Positions 49,672 through 59,095 are shown, numbered from the stretch's first letter. The stretch is DNA of 64,000 bases from Fervidibacter sinensis (GCA_032161045.1 JAVHTH010000011.1), one strand, 5' to 3'. Numbers and translations are program-made. The notes: generated from the sequence alone by a model not told the origin.

Positions 49672-50796
49672 GTGCCGCAAGGATACAAGGACTACTATGC
49701 GATACTTGGCGTCCCGAGAAATGCGACGCAAGAGGAGATCAAGCAGGCTTACCGGCGTTTGGTCAAACAATGGCATCCGGATTTGCATCCTGAGAACCGC
49801 AAGGAGGCAGAGGAGCGGTTCAAAGAAATTCAGGAAGCCTACGAGGTTTTGTCTGACCCAGAAAAGCGACGCCAATATGACCTTTACGGCACAGTCGGCG
49901 AAGTCCCCGTCCCAACGGGCGTTGGCTTTGATCCCTTTGAGGACTTAATGCGGGTGGTTGACGAATTTTTCGGTTTCGGCAGCACGACAACTCGCTACCG
50001 AACGAGAACCGAGCGAGGCGAGGATGTTGAAGCGGTTTTGGAAATCACCCTTGAGGAAGCATTTCAAGGCGGTGAGAAAGAGGTTGAAGCGGAAGTTTTG
50101 GTAACTTGCCCTGAGTGCAACGGGTTTGGCGCTTTGGGAGGATTTAAGCGATGTCCTGACTGTCACGGCAGCGGTCGGATTTCCTATTCACGCCAAGCAG
50201 GCGGAGTTTTCATGCGCACGATGACGACTTGCCCAACCTGTCAAGGGACCGGACAAGTGGCAGCACAGATTTGCGATACCTGTCAAGGGATTGGACGAAT
50301 TGAGACGACAAAAAGGGTCAAAGTTGAATTGCCTGCAGGGATTGAAGACGGGATGACGCTTCGTCTCCCCGGTCAGGGTAACTCTGGCAAGGCGGGAGGT
50401 CCGCCGGGTGATCTTTATGTCACTGTCCGAATTAAGCCCCATCCTGTTTTCCGGCGTGAGGGTATCAACTTGCATATGGACTTGCCCTTGACATTTCCTC
50501 AACTTGCTTTGGGCGATGTCGTTGAAGTCCCAACTCTTGACGGGACAGCGGAGTTGACAATTCCACCGGGAACTCAACCCGGCACAGTTTTGAAGATTCC
50601 CCGTAAAGGTTTCGTCAGCATGAGGAGCGGTCGTCGTGGAGATTTGTTCGTCCATGTCCATGTCACTGTCCCGACCGAACTAACCGAAGAGCAACGAAAG
50701 TTGCTCAGGCAATTAGCGAAGACAATGGGCGTTGAACCTAAGGGCGCCGAGCCTTCATGGTGGGAGCGGGTTAAAGAACGCTTCAAAAAGACATAG
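49672..50796 (+). CDS. dnaJ: DnaJ chaperone
   Basis: A 374-residue type I J-protein. The J domain is at 4-70 with YYAILGVPRNATQEEIKQAY, the HPD motif (KQWHPDLHP) and EVLSDPEKRRQYD. The zinc-finger region (about 142-205) has four repeats: CPECNGFG, CPDCHGSG, CPTCQGTG and CDTCQGIG. Then follow two substrate-binding domains. A GTG at 49672 starts it, with GGAGGGG upstream. It drives DnaK with GrpE; DnaK is not in the window. Confidence 0.95.
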   Translation: MPQGYKDYYAILGVPRNATQEEIKQAYRRLVKQWHPDLHPENRKEAEERFKEIQEAYEVLSDPEKRRQYDLYGTVGEVPVPTGVGFDPFEDLMRVVDEFFGFGSTTTRYRTRTERGEDVEAVLEITLEEAFQGGEKEVEAEVLVTCPECNGFGALGGFKRCPDCHGSGRISYSRQAGGVFMRTMTTCPTCQGTGQVAAQICDTCQGIGRIETTKRVKVELPAGIEDGMTLRLPGQGNSGKAGGPPGDLYVTVRIKPHPVFRREGINLHMDLPLTFPQLALGDVVEVPTLDGTAELTIPPGTQPGTVLKIPRKGFVSMRSGRRGDLFVHVHVTVPTELTEEQRKLLRQLAKTMGVEPKGAEPSWWERVKERFKKT

Positions 50797-51011
50797 TCGT
50801 TCCTTTCGCTTCACTCAAAAATCAGGGGGCAAATCTGGTGGACCTATCGCTGCCCTAACTTTTCGCTCCTCCAAAACGAGAACGAGTGTTATCTGCCTCA
50901 TGACCGTCTGCCTCCTTAAACCAAAAATTTTCGTTGGGGACAAGCCCCGATGCTACATTGGTTTGCATGACAATATGACCGCAAAACCCGGAGGTAGATT
51001 TCACTTGCCCT

Positions 51012-51236
51012 TTACCTCAACCTTGCGACTATCGTCGCTTGAACTTGCCTTCCTTCCTCACCGGTTGCGATAACTCGGACTAAGTAAGCACTTGCGGGCA
51101 GTGCCTCCTCGTCTCTGCCCTGCCTCTGCCAGACTATCTGATGTTGACCTGCATTTCGGCTTCGTCTACTCTCCAAAACCACAACTTTCCTACCCGTCAA
51201 TGTCATGACTTCAACTTGTGTCTCTGCAGGCTTCGT
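51012..51236 (-). pseudogene. Fragment of a FlgD/T9SS-like C-terminal domain
   Basis: About 74 codons from after a TAG (51237-51239) to the stop at 51012. PAETQVEVMTLTGRKVVVLE, RNAGQHQIVWQRQGRDEEAL and PASAYLVRVIATGEEG match the FlgD-Ig-like/secretion-tail pattern (GR-V-L, G-H-x-W-x-G-R, G-x-Y-L-V-R). No upstream part of a secreted protein is seen on this strand, so it looks like the remaining end of a lost gene. Confidence 0.55.
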
Positions 51237-51424
51237 CTATGCGAACCGTATCGCAAGGCTTCTTCCTCGCATGAGTTTCAGGCTTTTTCGCAGCGCCTAA
51301 AAGAGCAATTCGGACACGAAGTTGCCATTATCTCAACCCGCTTGCGCTCTCTCGGGGACTGAGCCAACCAGCAGTTAAGTCAACTCCCGCAAAGGGACGA
51401 AATTTTTCGGTCTCTCCTAAGGGC

Positions 51425-53525
51425 TTGTGGATTCGTTCCAATTTTCCCCAACATCCCGAGACTGTCACTTTGCTTTCGGTCTTTTGGCAACATTGCAATA
51501 ACAGTCAAAACCCTTCAAAAACATTGAGGGATTTGGTTGGGCGTCACAGTGGTCAAGTAATCAAGGTTGAGGACAATGCCCTTTTCAGCGTTTTCCCGAG
51601 CGCTCGCTTGGCGCTGGAATGCGCTGTCATATGTCGCAATCGGTTGCGAAAGTGCAATGCTCGTTGTTTCGTGGACACTGTGGATTTATCCGATGAGGAG
51701 GATTTGACCCGTGCTTTGAAACAAGCGAGGGAGTTGCTTTCAAAATTTGTCAAGGACGGTCAAGTGATTTGTTCGTAAACAACGGCAGCGTTGCTTAAAC
51801 GGAATGGATGCTTTCCCGCAAACTTGCAAAAGGCTAAATCTTTGAACGCTTTGAAGTCGGTGAAATTGTTTGTCGTGGACGGTTTCAACCCACCTAACAA
51901 GGAAGGGAAGTCAAACTTGCCCCCGTTGATTACCTGTTTTTTCGGTCGCTCCCAAGAACTTGAACAGTTGCGCCAATGGGTTTTGAAGGAGCGAGCACCG
52001 TTGGTTACTTTGGTCGGTTTAGGTGGCAGCGGAAAGACAAGACTTGCATTGGAGTTCGGTCACAAAGTCATGGACGATTTTCAAGGGAATGTCTTCTTTG
52101 TCTCATTGCAAGGGGCTAAAGAAGCAACAATTTTAGGTAAGGCTTTGACGAAAGCGCTGGGTTTGCAAATTTCTTCAGAGAAACAGCCTTTGGAAACCGC
52201 TATACAAGTCCTTTTGGGGCGAAGGTGCTTGTTGATTTGGGACGGTTTTGAGCAAGTTTTGCCCGAAGGTTTGGAGATTCTCCACGATGTCATGAACCGA
52301 CTTCCAATGACACAAAATCTCGTCACTTCTCGCTGCCCTTTGAATTTGCCCCAAGAACGAGTTTTGCCAGTGATGCCTTTGCCTTTCCCGCAAAACTCAG
52401 CCTGTGACGGTGAAGAAGTGAAGTTGGATTTGGATGCGATTAGCCAGTTCCCGAGCGTGCAAATGTTCGTTGACCGAGCAAGGGCAATTTGCCCAGATTT
52501 CAGCCTGACAAAAAGAACAGCAGGCAAGATTGCCGAAATCTGTTCCCGCTTGGAAGGACTCCTGCTCGCTATTGAGTTGACAGTTTCGTGGTTGGCAAAT
52601 TTGTCGCTAAGCCAAATCTCTGAGCGATTAAAACATCGGTTGAAATTCCTTCAAACACAACGCCGTAATGTTTCCCAACGCCACAAAAGCATTAAAGCAG
52701 TATTGGCAATGACTTGGGAACTTCTGCCTGAGGATTTGAAATATGCGCTCGCTTGCTTGAGCGTTTTCCGAAGCGGTGCAACCATTGGTGCCCTACAAGC
52801 AGTGGCAGGGATGAAAAACATCAACGAGGCTGTATCGCAATTGCAAGGTTGGGGTTTGGTTTTCCCAGTTGGGCAGCAAATTTTTGAACAGAGGTTCACT
52901 TTGTTGGACATCGTTCGTGAGTTTGTCTTAGAAACGCTTGATCGCAAAGTTCTAAACGATCTGCGTCATCGGCATAGCAAATTCTTCGCTTTGTTGGCGG
53001 AAAAGTTTGCCAAAAGCGAAGGGCGTGGTGGGAAAAAGTGGTCTGAATGGCTCAGGCGAATGGAGTGGTAACAACAAACTTGCTTGCTCTTTGCTTTCGC
53101 AAAGCCTTCAGATTTGGCGAGAGTTGGGTGACCGATGGGGCATTGCTAATGCTCTGCGCAAACTGGCGGTGTCGGAAACAAGGTGTGGCAATTTTAAGGA
53201 AGCGCTGAACTAACTTCAAGAAAGCCTTCAGATTTGTCAAGACTTAAGGGACAAGTTAGGCATTGTAGAAGCAATGGAAGCGTTGGCAGGGACCTTCCAC
53301 GAAATGGGCAACTGCGCTCTTTCGGTGCGATTTCTTTCTGCCGCAGAAAACTTGCACTGCAGGCTCGGAGCACCGCTGCCTGAAGTTAGGCGAGAACGGT
53401 TGACAATTTTGCAGAACGAATTGCGTGACAGGTTAGGACAGTCCCGTTTTGAAACGGAGTGGTGTGGTCGGAAAATCAATTTGCGCTGTCTTTTTTCGCA
53501 CCTTAAACTCAAAACGCCCACCTGA
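51425..53525 (+). pseudogene. Decayed class III cyclase-STAND ATPase-TPR protein
   Basis: The order of remnants is that of a cyclase-like/AAA-like ATPase/TPR regulator. 51425-51775 is a worn nucleotidyl cyclase domain (LVGRHSGQVIKVEDNALFSV, then SARLALECAVICRNRLRK), lacking the metal Asp of FTDIEGS. An in-frame TAA at 51776-51778 breaks it. The same frame then gives NLPPLITCFFGRSQELEQLR, the P-loop LVTLVGLGGSGKTRLALEFG, LLIWDGFEQVL and a helical part, stopping at 53071 just where the TPR region should begin. A frameshift and deletion follow; the last TPR part (ESLQICQDLRDKLGIVEAME, AENLHCRLGAPLPEVRRERL) is in another frame, with a TAA at 53211-53213. Confidence 0.8.
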
Positions 53526-53866
53526 TCCCGCCGTCAAAGTTTAAACACTGCCCCTAAAATCAGTTAAGGCAACGAGGTTGAAAGTCCACCTTTTGGAGGT
53601 TGCTCCCAAATTTTGGCTCTGTAGAAATCCTGCATGGTAGTGTCGTTCTTTGCGGGCAACAGTCGTTTTGAAAACAAAACACTGTAGCGTCGCCCCTTGC
53701 GGGCGACGGTCGTTAAACTACTGAGGGTGAGGGTAAGTTAAATTGCTGAGGGTGAGGGCAAGCAATGGATTTCTGGAGGGCTAAAATTCTTTAAGCACGC
53801 AACTTAACCTTGACAGAAACGAGCGGTTTCAGCCATTGAATCCGAAAACGCAGGAGGAGGCTGCTA
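53526..53866. repeat. Intergenic region with GTAGCGTCG-type repeats upstream of argC
   Basis: No gene is apparent. GTAGAAATCCTGCATGGTAG, GCGGGCAACAGTCGTTTTG, TGTAGCGTCGCCCCTTGCGG and GCGACGGTCGTTAAACTA at about 53625-53720 repeat the order seen at 10939-11029. A CTGAGGGTGAGGG pair (53721 and 53742) lies behind. The last 100 bases have no visible structure besides the argC ribosome-binding site (AGGAGGAGG). Confidence 0.6.
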
Positions 53867-54922
53867 ATGGGAGAACGAAAACTCAAAGTGGCAATTATCG
53901 GAGCAACAGGTTACACTGGTGGCGAGTTGGCAAGGATTTTGCTTCAGCATCCCTATGTCCAAATTACTGCGCTGTTGCGCCTTTCATCTGAGGAAGCATT
54001 GCCACTCCACAAGGCACATCCACACCTGCGTGGGTTGACAGAACTTGAATGTGTCCCTTACGATGAATCTTTGCTGGAAGGTGTTGATGCGGTTTTTCTC
54101 GCCGTGCCAAACGGAATCGCAATGGAGTTGGCACCGAAATTGCTTGCTAAGGGTATTAAAGTCGTTGACCTTTCCGCCGATTTTCGCTTTCGCGACGCAG
54201 AAACCTACGAACACTGGTATCGCAAAACCCATACCGCAAAGGATTTGCTTTCGGAAGCGGTTTATGGTGTCCCTGAAATTCACCGCGAGCAAATCCGAAG
54301 CGCTCGCTTAGTCGCTAATCCCGGCTGCTACCCGATTTCCGCGTTGATCGCTTTAGCCCCCCTTTTGCGTCGTCGCTTGGTTCAACTTGACAGCATTGTA
54401 GTTGACAGCAAGTCAGGCGTTTCTGGGGCTGGACGCTCACGGCTTGAAGTCGGTTATTTGTTCACCGAACTTGATGATGATTTCAGGGCATATGGAGTTG
54501 CTGGTCACAGGCATACACCGGAAATGGAACAGGAATTCACTGCCTTGGCTGGAGAGACTGTCCGCATCACATTTACGCCACATCTCGTTCCAATGGTGCG
54601 AGGCATTTTCACGACCGCTTACGCAAAACTTGTAGAACCGATGAGCACATCGGATGTCCATGCCATCTATGCCGAAGATTACGCCGATGAGCCTTTCGTT
54701 CGCGTCTTGGATGCCGGTGAATTGCCGAGGGTTAAAGCCGTTGTCGGCAGCAATTTCTGTGATGTTTCCGTCGTTGTTGATGAACGAACCCAAAGGGTCA
54801 TTGCCCTTTTGGTCATTGACAACCTTGTCAAGGGCGCATCCGGCAACGCAGTCCAGTGCTTCAATTTGATGTTTGGGTTGGACGAACGGGCAGGCTTATG
54901 GCAGGCTGGTCTTGCCCCGTGA
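53867..54922 (+). CDS. argC: N-acetyl-gamma-glutamyl-phosphate reductase
   Basis: A 351-residue enzyme of arginine synthesis, reducing N-acetylglutamyl phosphate with NADPH. Motifs are VAIIGATGYTGGELARILLQ, DAVFLAVPNGIAMELAPKLL, VVDLSADFRFRDAETYEHWY, the active-site RLVANPGCYPISALIALAPL (Cys) and VAGHRHTPEMEQEFTAL (His), ending SGNAVQCFNLMFGLDE. AGGAGGAGG lies eight bases before the ATG. It is the only arg gene in the window and is followed 12 bases later by an antitoxin-like gene. Confidence 0.96.
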   Translation: MGERKLKVAIIGATGYTGGELARILLQHPYVQITALLRLSSEEALPLHKAHPHLRGLTELECVPYDESLLEGVDAVFLAVPNGIAMELAPKLLAKGIKVVDLSADFRFRDAETYEHWYRKTHTAKDLLSEAVYGVPEIHREQIRSARLVANPGCYPISALIALAPLLRRRLVQLDSIVVDSKSGVSGAGRSRLEVGYLFTELDDDFRAYGVAGHRHTPEMEQEFTALAGETVRITFTPHLVPMVRGIFTTAYAKLVEPMSTSDVHAIYAEDYADEPFVRVLDAGELPRVKAVVGSNFCDVSVVVDERTQRVIALLVIDNLVKGASGNAVQCFNLMFGLDERAGLWQAGLAP

Positions 54923-54934
54923 ATTTGGGAGGCG

Positions 54935-55204
54935 ATGAAAATGACTTTGGCGAAAATCTCGCCCGACGGCACAATCGTCGTTCCTGAGGAACTGCTAAAG
55001 GAGGCAGGCTTAACAGAATCCCCAAAAGCCATCGCTTGGGTTGAAGACGGTAAACTCATCATCGCAACGGCTGAGTTGGTGTGGGAAACTTACGCAAAAA
55101 AATTGCAGGAACTTAGGAACGGAAAGTCATTGGATGAGTGGCTTGCAGAATTGGACAGCATTTTGGAAAGGATGAGGCACGAGGATGACCCGAACAGGTT
55201 GTGA
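54935..55204 (+). CDS. AbrB/VapB-like antitoxin
   Basis: An 89-residue protein. MTLAKISPDGTIVVPEELLK and AIAWVEDGKLIIATAEL form a swapped-hairpin (AbrB-like) DNA-binding domain; the C-terminal part is charged and helical (KSLDEWLAELDSILERMRHE). It precedes and overlaps a VapC-like gene by 20 bases, the usual antitoxin-toxin order. It likely represses its own promoter. Confidence 0.77.
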   Translation: MKMTLAKISPDGTIVVPEELLKEAGLTESPKAIAWVEDGKLIIATAELVWETYAKKLQELRNGKSLDEWLAELDSILERMRHEDDPNRL

Positions 55205-55590
55205 CACAGGATTTGTTGTGCGAATGGGAACGGGACATCCTTGAAGTTGACCAAGTCATAAGTGACGCAAAGCAAGGACTAAGGGTTTTGATCATTCCAA
55301 CAATTGTTGTCACTGAGTTTCTCAGGCTTCATTACCGATTAGGCACGGGAAGCCATGCTGAGGGCTTTATAATCGCCCTTCAAAGCCAACCATATGTGCA
55401 AATCGTTGAAGTCGGTTTTACCACTGCGCTCCGAGCAGCAAAACTTTCTCACTCGTTGGGATTGCCCACTGTAGACGCCCTAATCTTGGCTGCGTGTTTG
55501 GAAGCAGGTTGCGATGAATTTTGGACTACCGATAGACAGCACTTTGCGATCGCCGAACATCAAGGAATTGTCAAGATCATTTGGTTGTGA
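55185..55590 (+). pseudogene. VapC-like PIN toxin with a frameshift near its start
   Basis: ATG 55185 gives MTRTGCDTGFVVRMGTGHP and then TGA at 55242. The first 19 residues hold the first acidic site (CDTGF). If one T in CCTTGAA near 55240 is removed, the frame continues as GHPEVDQVISDAKQGLRVLI, IPTIVVTEFLRLHYRLG, LPTVDALILAACLEAG and FWTTDRQHFAIAE: a full PIN domain of about 134 residues. The downstream frame can also start at GTG 55201 but lacks the first catalytic Asp. The lesion may be real or a sequencing error. Confidence 0.75.
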
Positions 55591-55666
55591 CCGAAAGGGT
55601 CAATACGCAGCGTTAACGGCTATGTGTTGCCTTTGTGCAAAGACGCTTGGCAAGGAGGGGTTTAGC

Positions 55667-56344
55667 ATGAGCAAGTTTGTTTTGTGCTTGATGTGTTTTT
55701 TGCTTGTTCTCTCTGAGATGTCGTTTACCCAACCTTTGGAACAGCAACCCAAAATCATCAAACTCCCTGAGCCGAACAAAAAGCGTGGGCTTCCCGTGAT
55801 GGAAGCACTGGCGGTCAGAGCATCGGTCACTGAGTGGTCGGATAAGGACTTAAGCATCCAAGATTTGTCCGACCTCCTTTGGGCAGCGAACGGGATAAAT
55901 CGTCCTGAAATCGGGAAGAGGACTGCCCCATCCGCTCAAAATGCTCAAGATGTTGACATTTATGTGTTCATGAAAGACGGCGTTTACCTTTACGATGCGA
56001 AGACTCACAGTTTGGTGCAAGTTGTTCAAGGTGACCATCGGTTATTGTTTTTCCCACCAAGACCACAGCAACCCCCTTCCGAGCAAATGACCATGCCACC
56101 AGTTGTGCTTTTGCTTGTGACAGACATTTCCCGTTTCCGCTTCGGTCCAGAAGAACTCAAGCGAGAATGGGGTGCTATTGATGTCGGCATCGTTTCTCAA
56201 AACATTTCAATCTTCTGCGCAGCAGTGGGATTGGGCACGAGACCGAGGGCGTCAATGGACAGAGAGAAAATCCGTGCCTTGCTCAAACTCAAGGAAACTC
56301 AGTTTCCATTGCTCAACCATCCAGTGGGGCACAAAAAGGAATAG
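55667..56344 (+). CDS. SagB-type nitroreductase-like protein, secreted
   Basis: A 225-residue protein with a signal peptide (KFVLCLMCFLLVLSEMSFTQ). VMEALAVRASVTEWSDKDLS, IQDLSDLLWAANGINRP, TAPSAQNAQDVDIYVFMKDG and WGAIDVGIVSQNISIFCAAV match the SagB-type nitroreductase pattern (R-R-S, LLWAA-G, AP-S-N). It would bind FMN. The frame to 55514 is spurious: ATG 55667 has AAGGAGGGG and a signal peptide. Its role outside the cytoplasm is unknown. Confidence 0.83.
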   Translation: MSKFVLCLMCFLLVLSEMSFTQPLEQQPKIIKLPEPNKKRGLPVMEALAVRASVTEWSDKDLSIQDLSDLLWAANGINRPEIGKRTAPSAQNAQDVDIYVFMKDGVYLYDAKTHSLVQVVQGDHRLLFFPPRPQQPPSEQMTMPPVVLLLVTDISRFRFGPEELKREWGAIDVGIVSQNISIFCAAVGLGTRPRASMDREKIRALLKLKETQFPLLNHPVGHKKE

Positions 56345-56411
56345 CATTCATGCAGCGGAAAGGTAAGGCTCTCGCCGAACTTAGGAACTTTAAAGCGAGG
56401 TGAGTTTGTCA

Positions 56412-57662
56412 ATGCGTCACTACCTTGGTGGGAAACCATTGACAAGGTTTGATGATGCCCTTGAGAAGTTGTTGAATGCAGTGCAACCCATAACTTGTGT
56501 GGAGACAGTGGTTCTAACTGAAGCAGTCAATCGCGTTTTAGCGGAAACCGTAACCGCCCCTTTTGATGTCCCACCTTTCAACCGGGCAGCAATGGACGGT
56601 TACGCCTTGAGGGCAAGCGACATTGCTGAAGCGTCACCGGAAAATCCCGTCAGTTTGAAACTCATTGGCTCAGTCTACGCTGGTGAAATGCCGATGTGCA
56701 CTGTTGTTGAAGGTAGTTGCGTCCAAGTTGCGACAGGGGCACCTGTGCCGGAAGGAGCGGATTGCGTTGTGCCAATTGAAGACACGGAACGAGACGGTGA
56801 AGTGGTGCGGATTTTGAAAGCGTTTCCGCCAAACGCCAACATAACTGAGAAGGGTGCAGATGTCAGGCAAGGCAATGTCGTGTTGACTGAAGGAGATTTG
56901 TTGACACCTGCTAAGGTTGGGATATTGGCGGCATTGGGACTTGACAAAGTTAAAGTTTACGCTAAGCCCAAAGTCGCAATTTTGCCGACAGGGAACGAAA
57001 TCGCAAAACCGGGCACACAGTTGCGAACTGGGCAAATTTACGATGTCAACACTTACACGATTGCTGCGCTGGCAAATCAACATGGCTGTGAACCATTGCC
57101 TATGGACATCGTTCCTGACGAACCTGAAGCGTTAAAGCAGGCTTTGGACGAAGCGATGAGGGTTGCCGATTGCATAGTTTTTTCGGCAGGTAGCGCTGTC
57201 GGTGAAAGAGATTTGTTGCCCAATTTGCTGAACGAACGAGGAACGGTGCTATTTCACGGTCTCGCTGTCCGCCCGGGGCGTCCAACTTTGGCAGCGGTCG
57301 TTGACGGCAAAATCGTTGTCAACCTGCCCGGCTTTCCAACTTCATGCCTGATGATGGCGATGGTGCTATTAGTGCCAGTTTGGCGCAAGATGGCGAGGTT
57401 GCCAGAATGGCAGCCGAAAACGGTTGCAGCGAAATTGGCTCATGATGTCCGCTCGCCAGAAGGTTTAAAGCAGTTTTTGACGGTGAGGCTCAAAAGACGG
57501 GACGAGGGACGAGGGACGGGGGACGAGGAATTCTTTGCTGAGAGTGCATACAAAGAGTCAGGCACAATCACAAGTCTGTCCGAAGCCGATGGCTTCATCG
57601 TCATACCTGAAGAAGTAACTCAAATTCCAACAGGCATGACGGTAACGGTGACATTGATTTGA
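56412..57662 (+). CDS. moeA: MoeA, molybdopterin molybdotransferase
   Basis: A 416-residue enzyme inserting molybdate into adenylylated molybdopterin. Motifs are FNRAAMDGYALRASDIAEAS, CVQVATGAPVPEGADCVVPI, VAILPTGNEIAKPGTQLRTG, CIVFSAGSAVGERDLLPNLL and GLAVRPGRPTLAAVVDGKIV, VNLPGFPTSCLMMAMVLLVP. An insert KRRDEGRGTGDEEF near residues 361-374 comes from four 7-bp repeat units at 57500-57527 and is probably a harmless loop insertion. ATG 56412 is favoured over GTG 56400, with GAGGTGAG seven bases upstream. Confidence 0.95.
   Translation: MRHYLGGKPLTRFDDALEKLLNAVQPITCVETVVLTEAVNRVLAETVTAPFDVPPFNRAAMDGYALRASDIAEASPENPVSLKLIGSVYAGEMPMCTVVEGSCVQVATGAPVPEGADCVVPIEDTERDGEVVRILKAFPPNANITEKGADVRQGNVVLTEGDLLTPAKVGILAALGLDKVKVYAKPKVAILPTGNEIAKPGTQLRTGQIYDVNTYTIAALANQHGCEPLPMDIVPDEPEALKQALDEAMRVADCIVFSAGSAVGERDLLPNLLNERGTVLFHGLAVRPGRPTLAAVVDGKIVVNLPGFPTSCLMMAMVLLVPVWRKMARLPEWQPKTVAAKLAHDVRSPEGLKQFLTVRLKRRDEGRGTGDEEFFAESAYKESGTITSLSEADGFIVIPEEVTQIPTGMTVTVTLI
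57500..57527 (+). repeat. Four 7-bp tandem units (GGACGAG type) in moeA
   Basis: GGACGAG, GGACGAG, GGACGGG, GGACGAG at 57500-57527. A similar heptanucleotide tract (CAGTCCC, CAGTCCC, CGATCCC) lies at 42858-42878 in rqcH. Both keep the reading frame only because of neighbouring bases. Confidence 0.75.
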
Positions 57663-57692
57663 GTGCTATGCTTGTATATGAGGTGACCTTTC

Positions 57693-58733
57693 GTGCTGGA
57701 GACAGAGTTATTGACTGTCAAGCAACGACCTTCTGTCGCCTACACTGAAGCGACAAGAGCAATTGAGCAGGACGAAGAGATACGGAACATGACTGAAGAG
57801 CAACTTATTGACGCTATTAACCGCTTGCGCAAAGAGCGAAATGCCGTGATCTTGGCTCACAATTACCAAATCCCCGTTATTCAAGACCTTGCCGATTTTG
57901 TTGGCGACTCGTTGGAGTTATCAAGGCAGGCAGCACAAACCGATGCCGATGTCATCGTCTTCTGTGGCGTTCACTTTATGGCGGAAACTGCAGCGATTTT
58001 GTGCCCCGACAAAAAAGTTCTTATCCCCGATCCTGAAGCGGGCTGCTCTCTGGCAGCAACCGTTACCGCCGAGCAAGTTCGCCAATGGAAGGAAAAACAT
58101 CCCGACGCCATAGTCGTCGCTTACATCAACACGACAGCGGAAGTTAAAGCGGAAGTTGACTATTGCTGCACTTCTGCGAACGCAATTAAAGTCGTTCAAG
58201 CACTTCCGCCTGACCGAGAAATTTTGTTCCTTCCTGACATGTTCTTGGGTGCATATGTTCAACGAGTTACGGGTCGGAAGATGTATCTCTGGCCGGGCGA
58301 ATGCCATGTCCACGCTGGAATTCGTCCCGAACACATTCAGGGCTTGTTTGAGCGATACCCTGACGCCGATTTACTTTTGCACCCTGAATGTGGCTGCATA
58401 AGTCAATGTATGTATGCTTTGGCTGAAGGTGATCTGCCGGCGGACCGAACTTTCATTTACAGCACGAGCGGGATGATAAGGCATGTCCGCAATTCGCCTA
58501 TGCCAACCCACTTAATTGCAACCGAAATTGGCATTTTGCACCGAATGCGAAAGGAAGCGCCTAACAAGCGATTTGTTCCTGTCAAGGAAGACGCCATCTG
58601 CGAATACATGAAGGCAATCACTCTACCGAAAGTTTACCGAAGTTTGCGAGACATGGTTTACGAAGTTACTGTCCCACCAGATATCGCTGAGCGGGCAAGA
58701 AAGGCAATTGAGCGAATGTTGGAAATTGCGTGA
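57693..58733 (+). CDS. nadA: Quinolinate synthase A
   Basis: A 346-residue [4Fe-4S] enzyme of NAD synthesis, condensing iminoaspartate with DHAP. Motifs are AVILAHNYQIPVIQDLADFV, VIVFCGVHFMAETAAILCPD (Cys), SAYINT-like VVAYINTTAEVKAEVDYCCT, FLPDMFLGAYVQRVTG, WPGECHVHAGIRPEHI, LLLHPECGCISQCMYAL (Cys ligand) and VPVKEDAICEYMKAITL (Cys ligand). A 30-residue N-terminal addition precedes the core; GTG 57693 has GAGGTGA upstream. No nadB or nadC gene is nearby. Confidence 0.95.
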   Translation: MLETELLTVKQRPSVAYTEATRAIEQDEEIRNMTEEQLIDAINRLRKERNAVILAHNYQIPVIQDLADFVGDSLELSRQAAQTDADVIVFCGVHFMAETAAILCPDKKVLIPDPEAGCSLAATVTAEQVRQWKEKHPDAIVVAYINTTAEVKAEVDYCCTSANAIKVVQALPPDREILFLPDMFLGAYVQRVTGRKMYLWPGECHVHAGIRPEHIQGLFERYPDADLLLHPECGCISQCMYALAEGDLPADRTFIYSTSGMIRHVRNSPMPTHLIATEIGILHRMRKEAPNKRFVPVKEDAICEYMKAITLPKVYRSLRDMVYEVTVPPDIAERARKAIERMLEIA

Positions 58734-58762
58734 AGGGTTAAGGAATTTTGAGGTGGCGAATC

Positions 58763-59095
58763 GTGTGGGACGAAAGGGTAGTGGCTGCGTTGGTGAAAAT
58801 AGCCGAAGACGATTTGCAATCGCAAAGGTGGGCAAGGGATTTTTCGGATAAGTTGCGTCAGCGAAATGTGACAGTGACAATGGTGCAACATGTCATCACT
58901 CACGCAGATGCTATTGTGCTTTATCGCCATCGTGGATTTCGGTCAATTGGATTTTGGTATGCTCGCTGGCGGTTAATTGTCGTTTGGTCACCGCTCCGTC
59001 CGTCCAGATGGGTGACTGTCTTTCACAAGCCAATGCATGGAAGGGATTACCTGATGAACCAAGAGGATGCTGAATTGTTGTGGGAAAGGAGGTAA
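58763..59095 (+). CDS. Unknown small protein A1 of a duplicated two-gene module (DUF4258-like)
   Basis: A 110-residue protein. VWDERVVAALVKIAEDDLQS, RWARDFSDKLRQRNVTVTMV, HADAIVLYRHRG and WRLIVVWSPLRPSRWVTVFH give the layout of DUF4258/BrnT-like small RNase toxins (a helix with R-x-x-x-x-I/V-T, then three strands ending in V-T-V), but the match is from memory and weak. GTG 58763 aligns with the ATG of copy A2 and has GAGGTGG upstream. It is followed 5 bases later by gene B1. The function is unknown. Confidence 0.6.
   Translation: MWDERVVAALVKIAEDDLQSQRWARDFSDKLRQRNVTVTMVQHVITHADAIVLYRHRGFRSIGFWYARWRLIVVWSPLRPSRWVTVFHKPMHGRDYLMNQEDAELLWERR

Noticed and set aside
51141..51362. A 73-codon plus-strand frame before the cyclase pseudogene
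   Set aside because: No conserved motif; it overlaps the FlgD-like fragment on the other strand.
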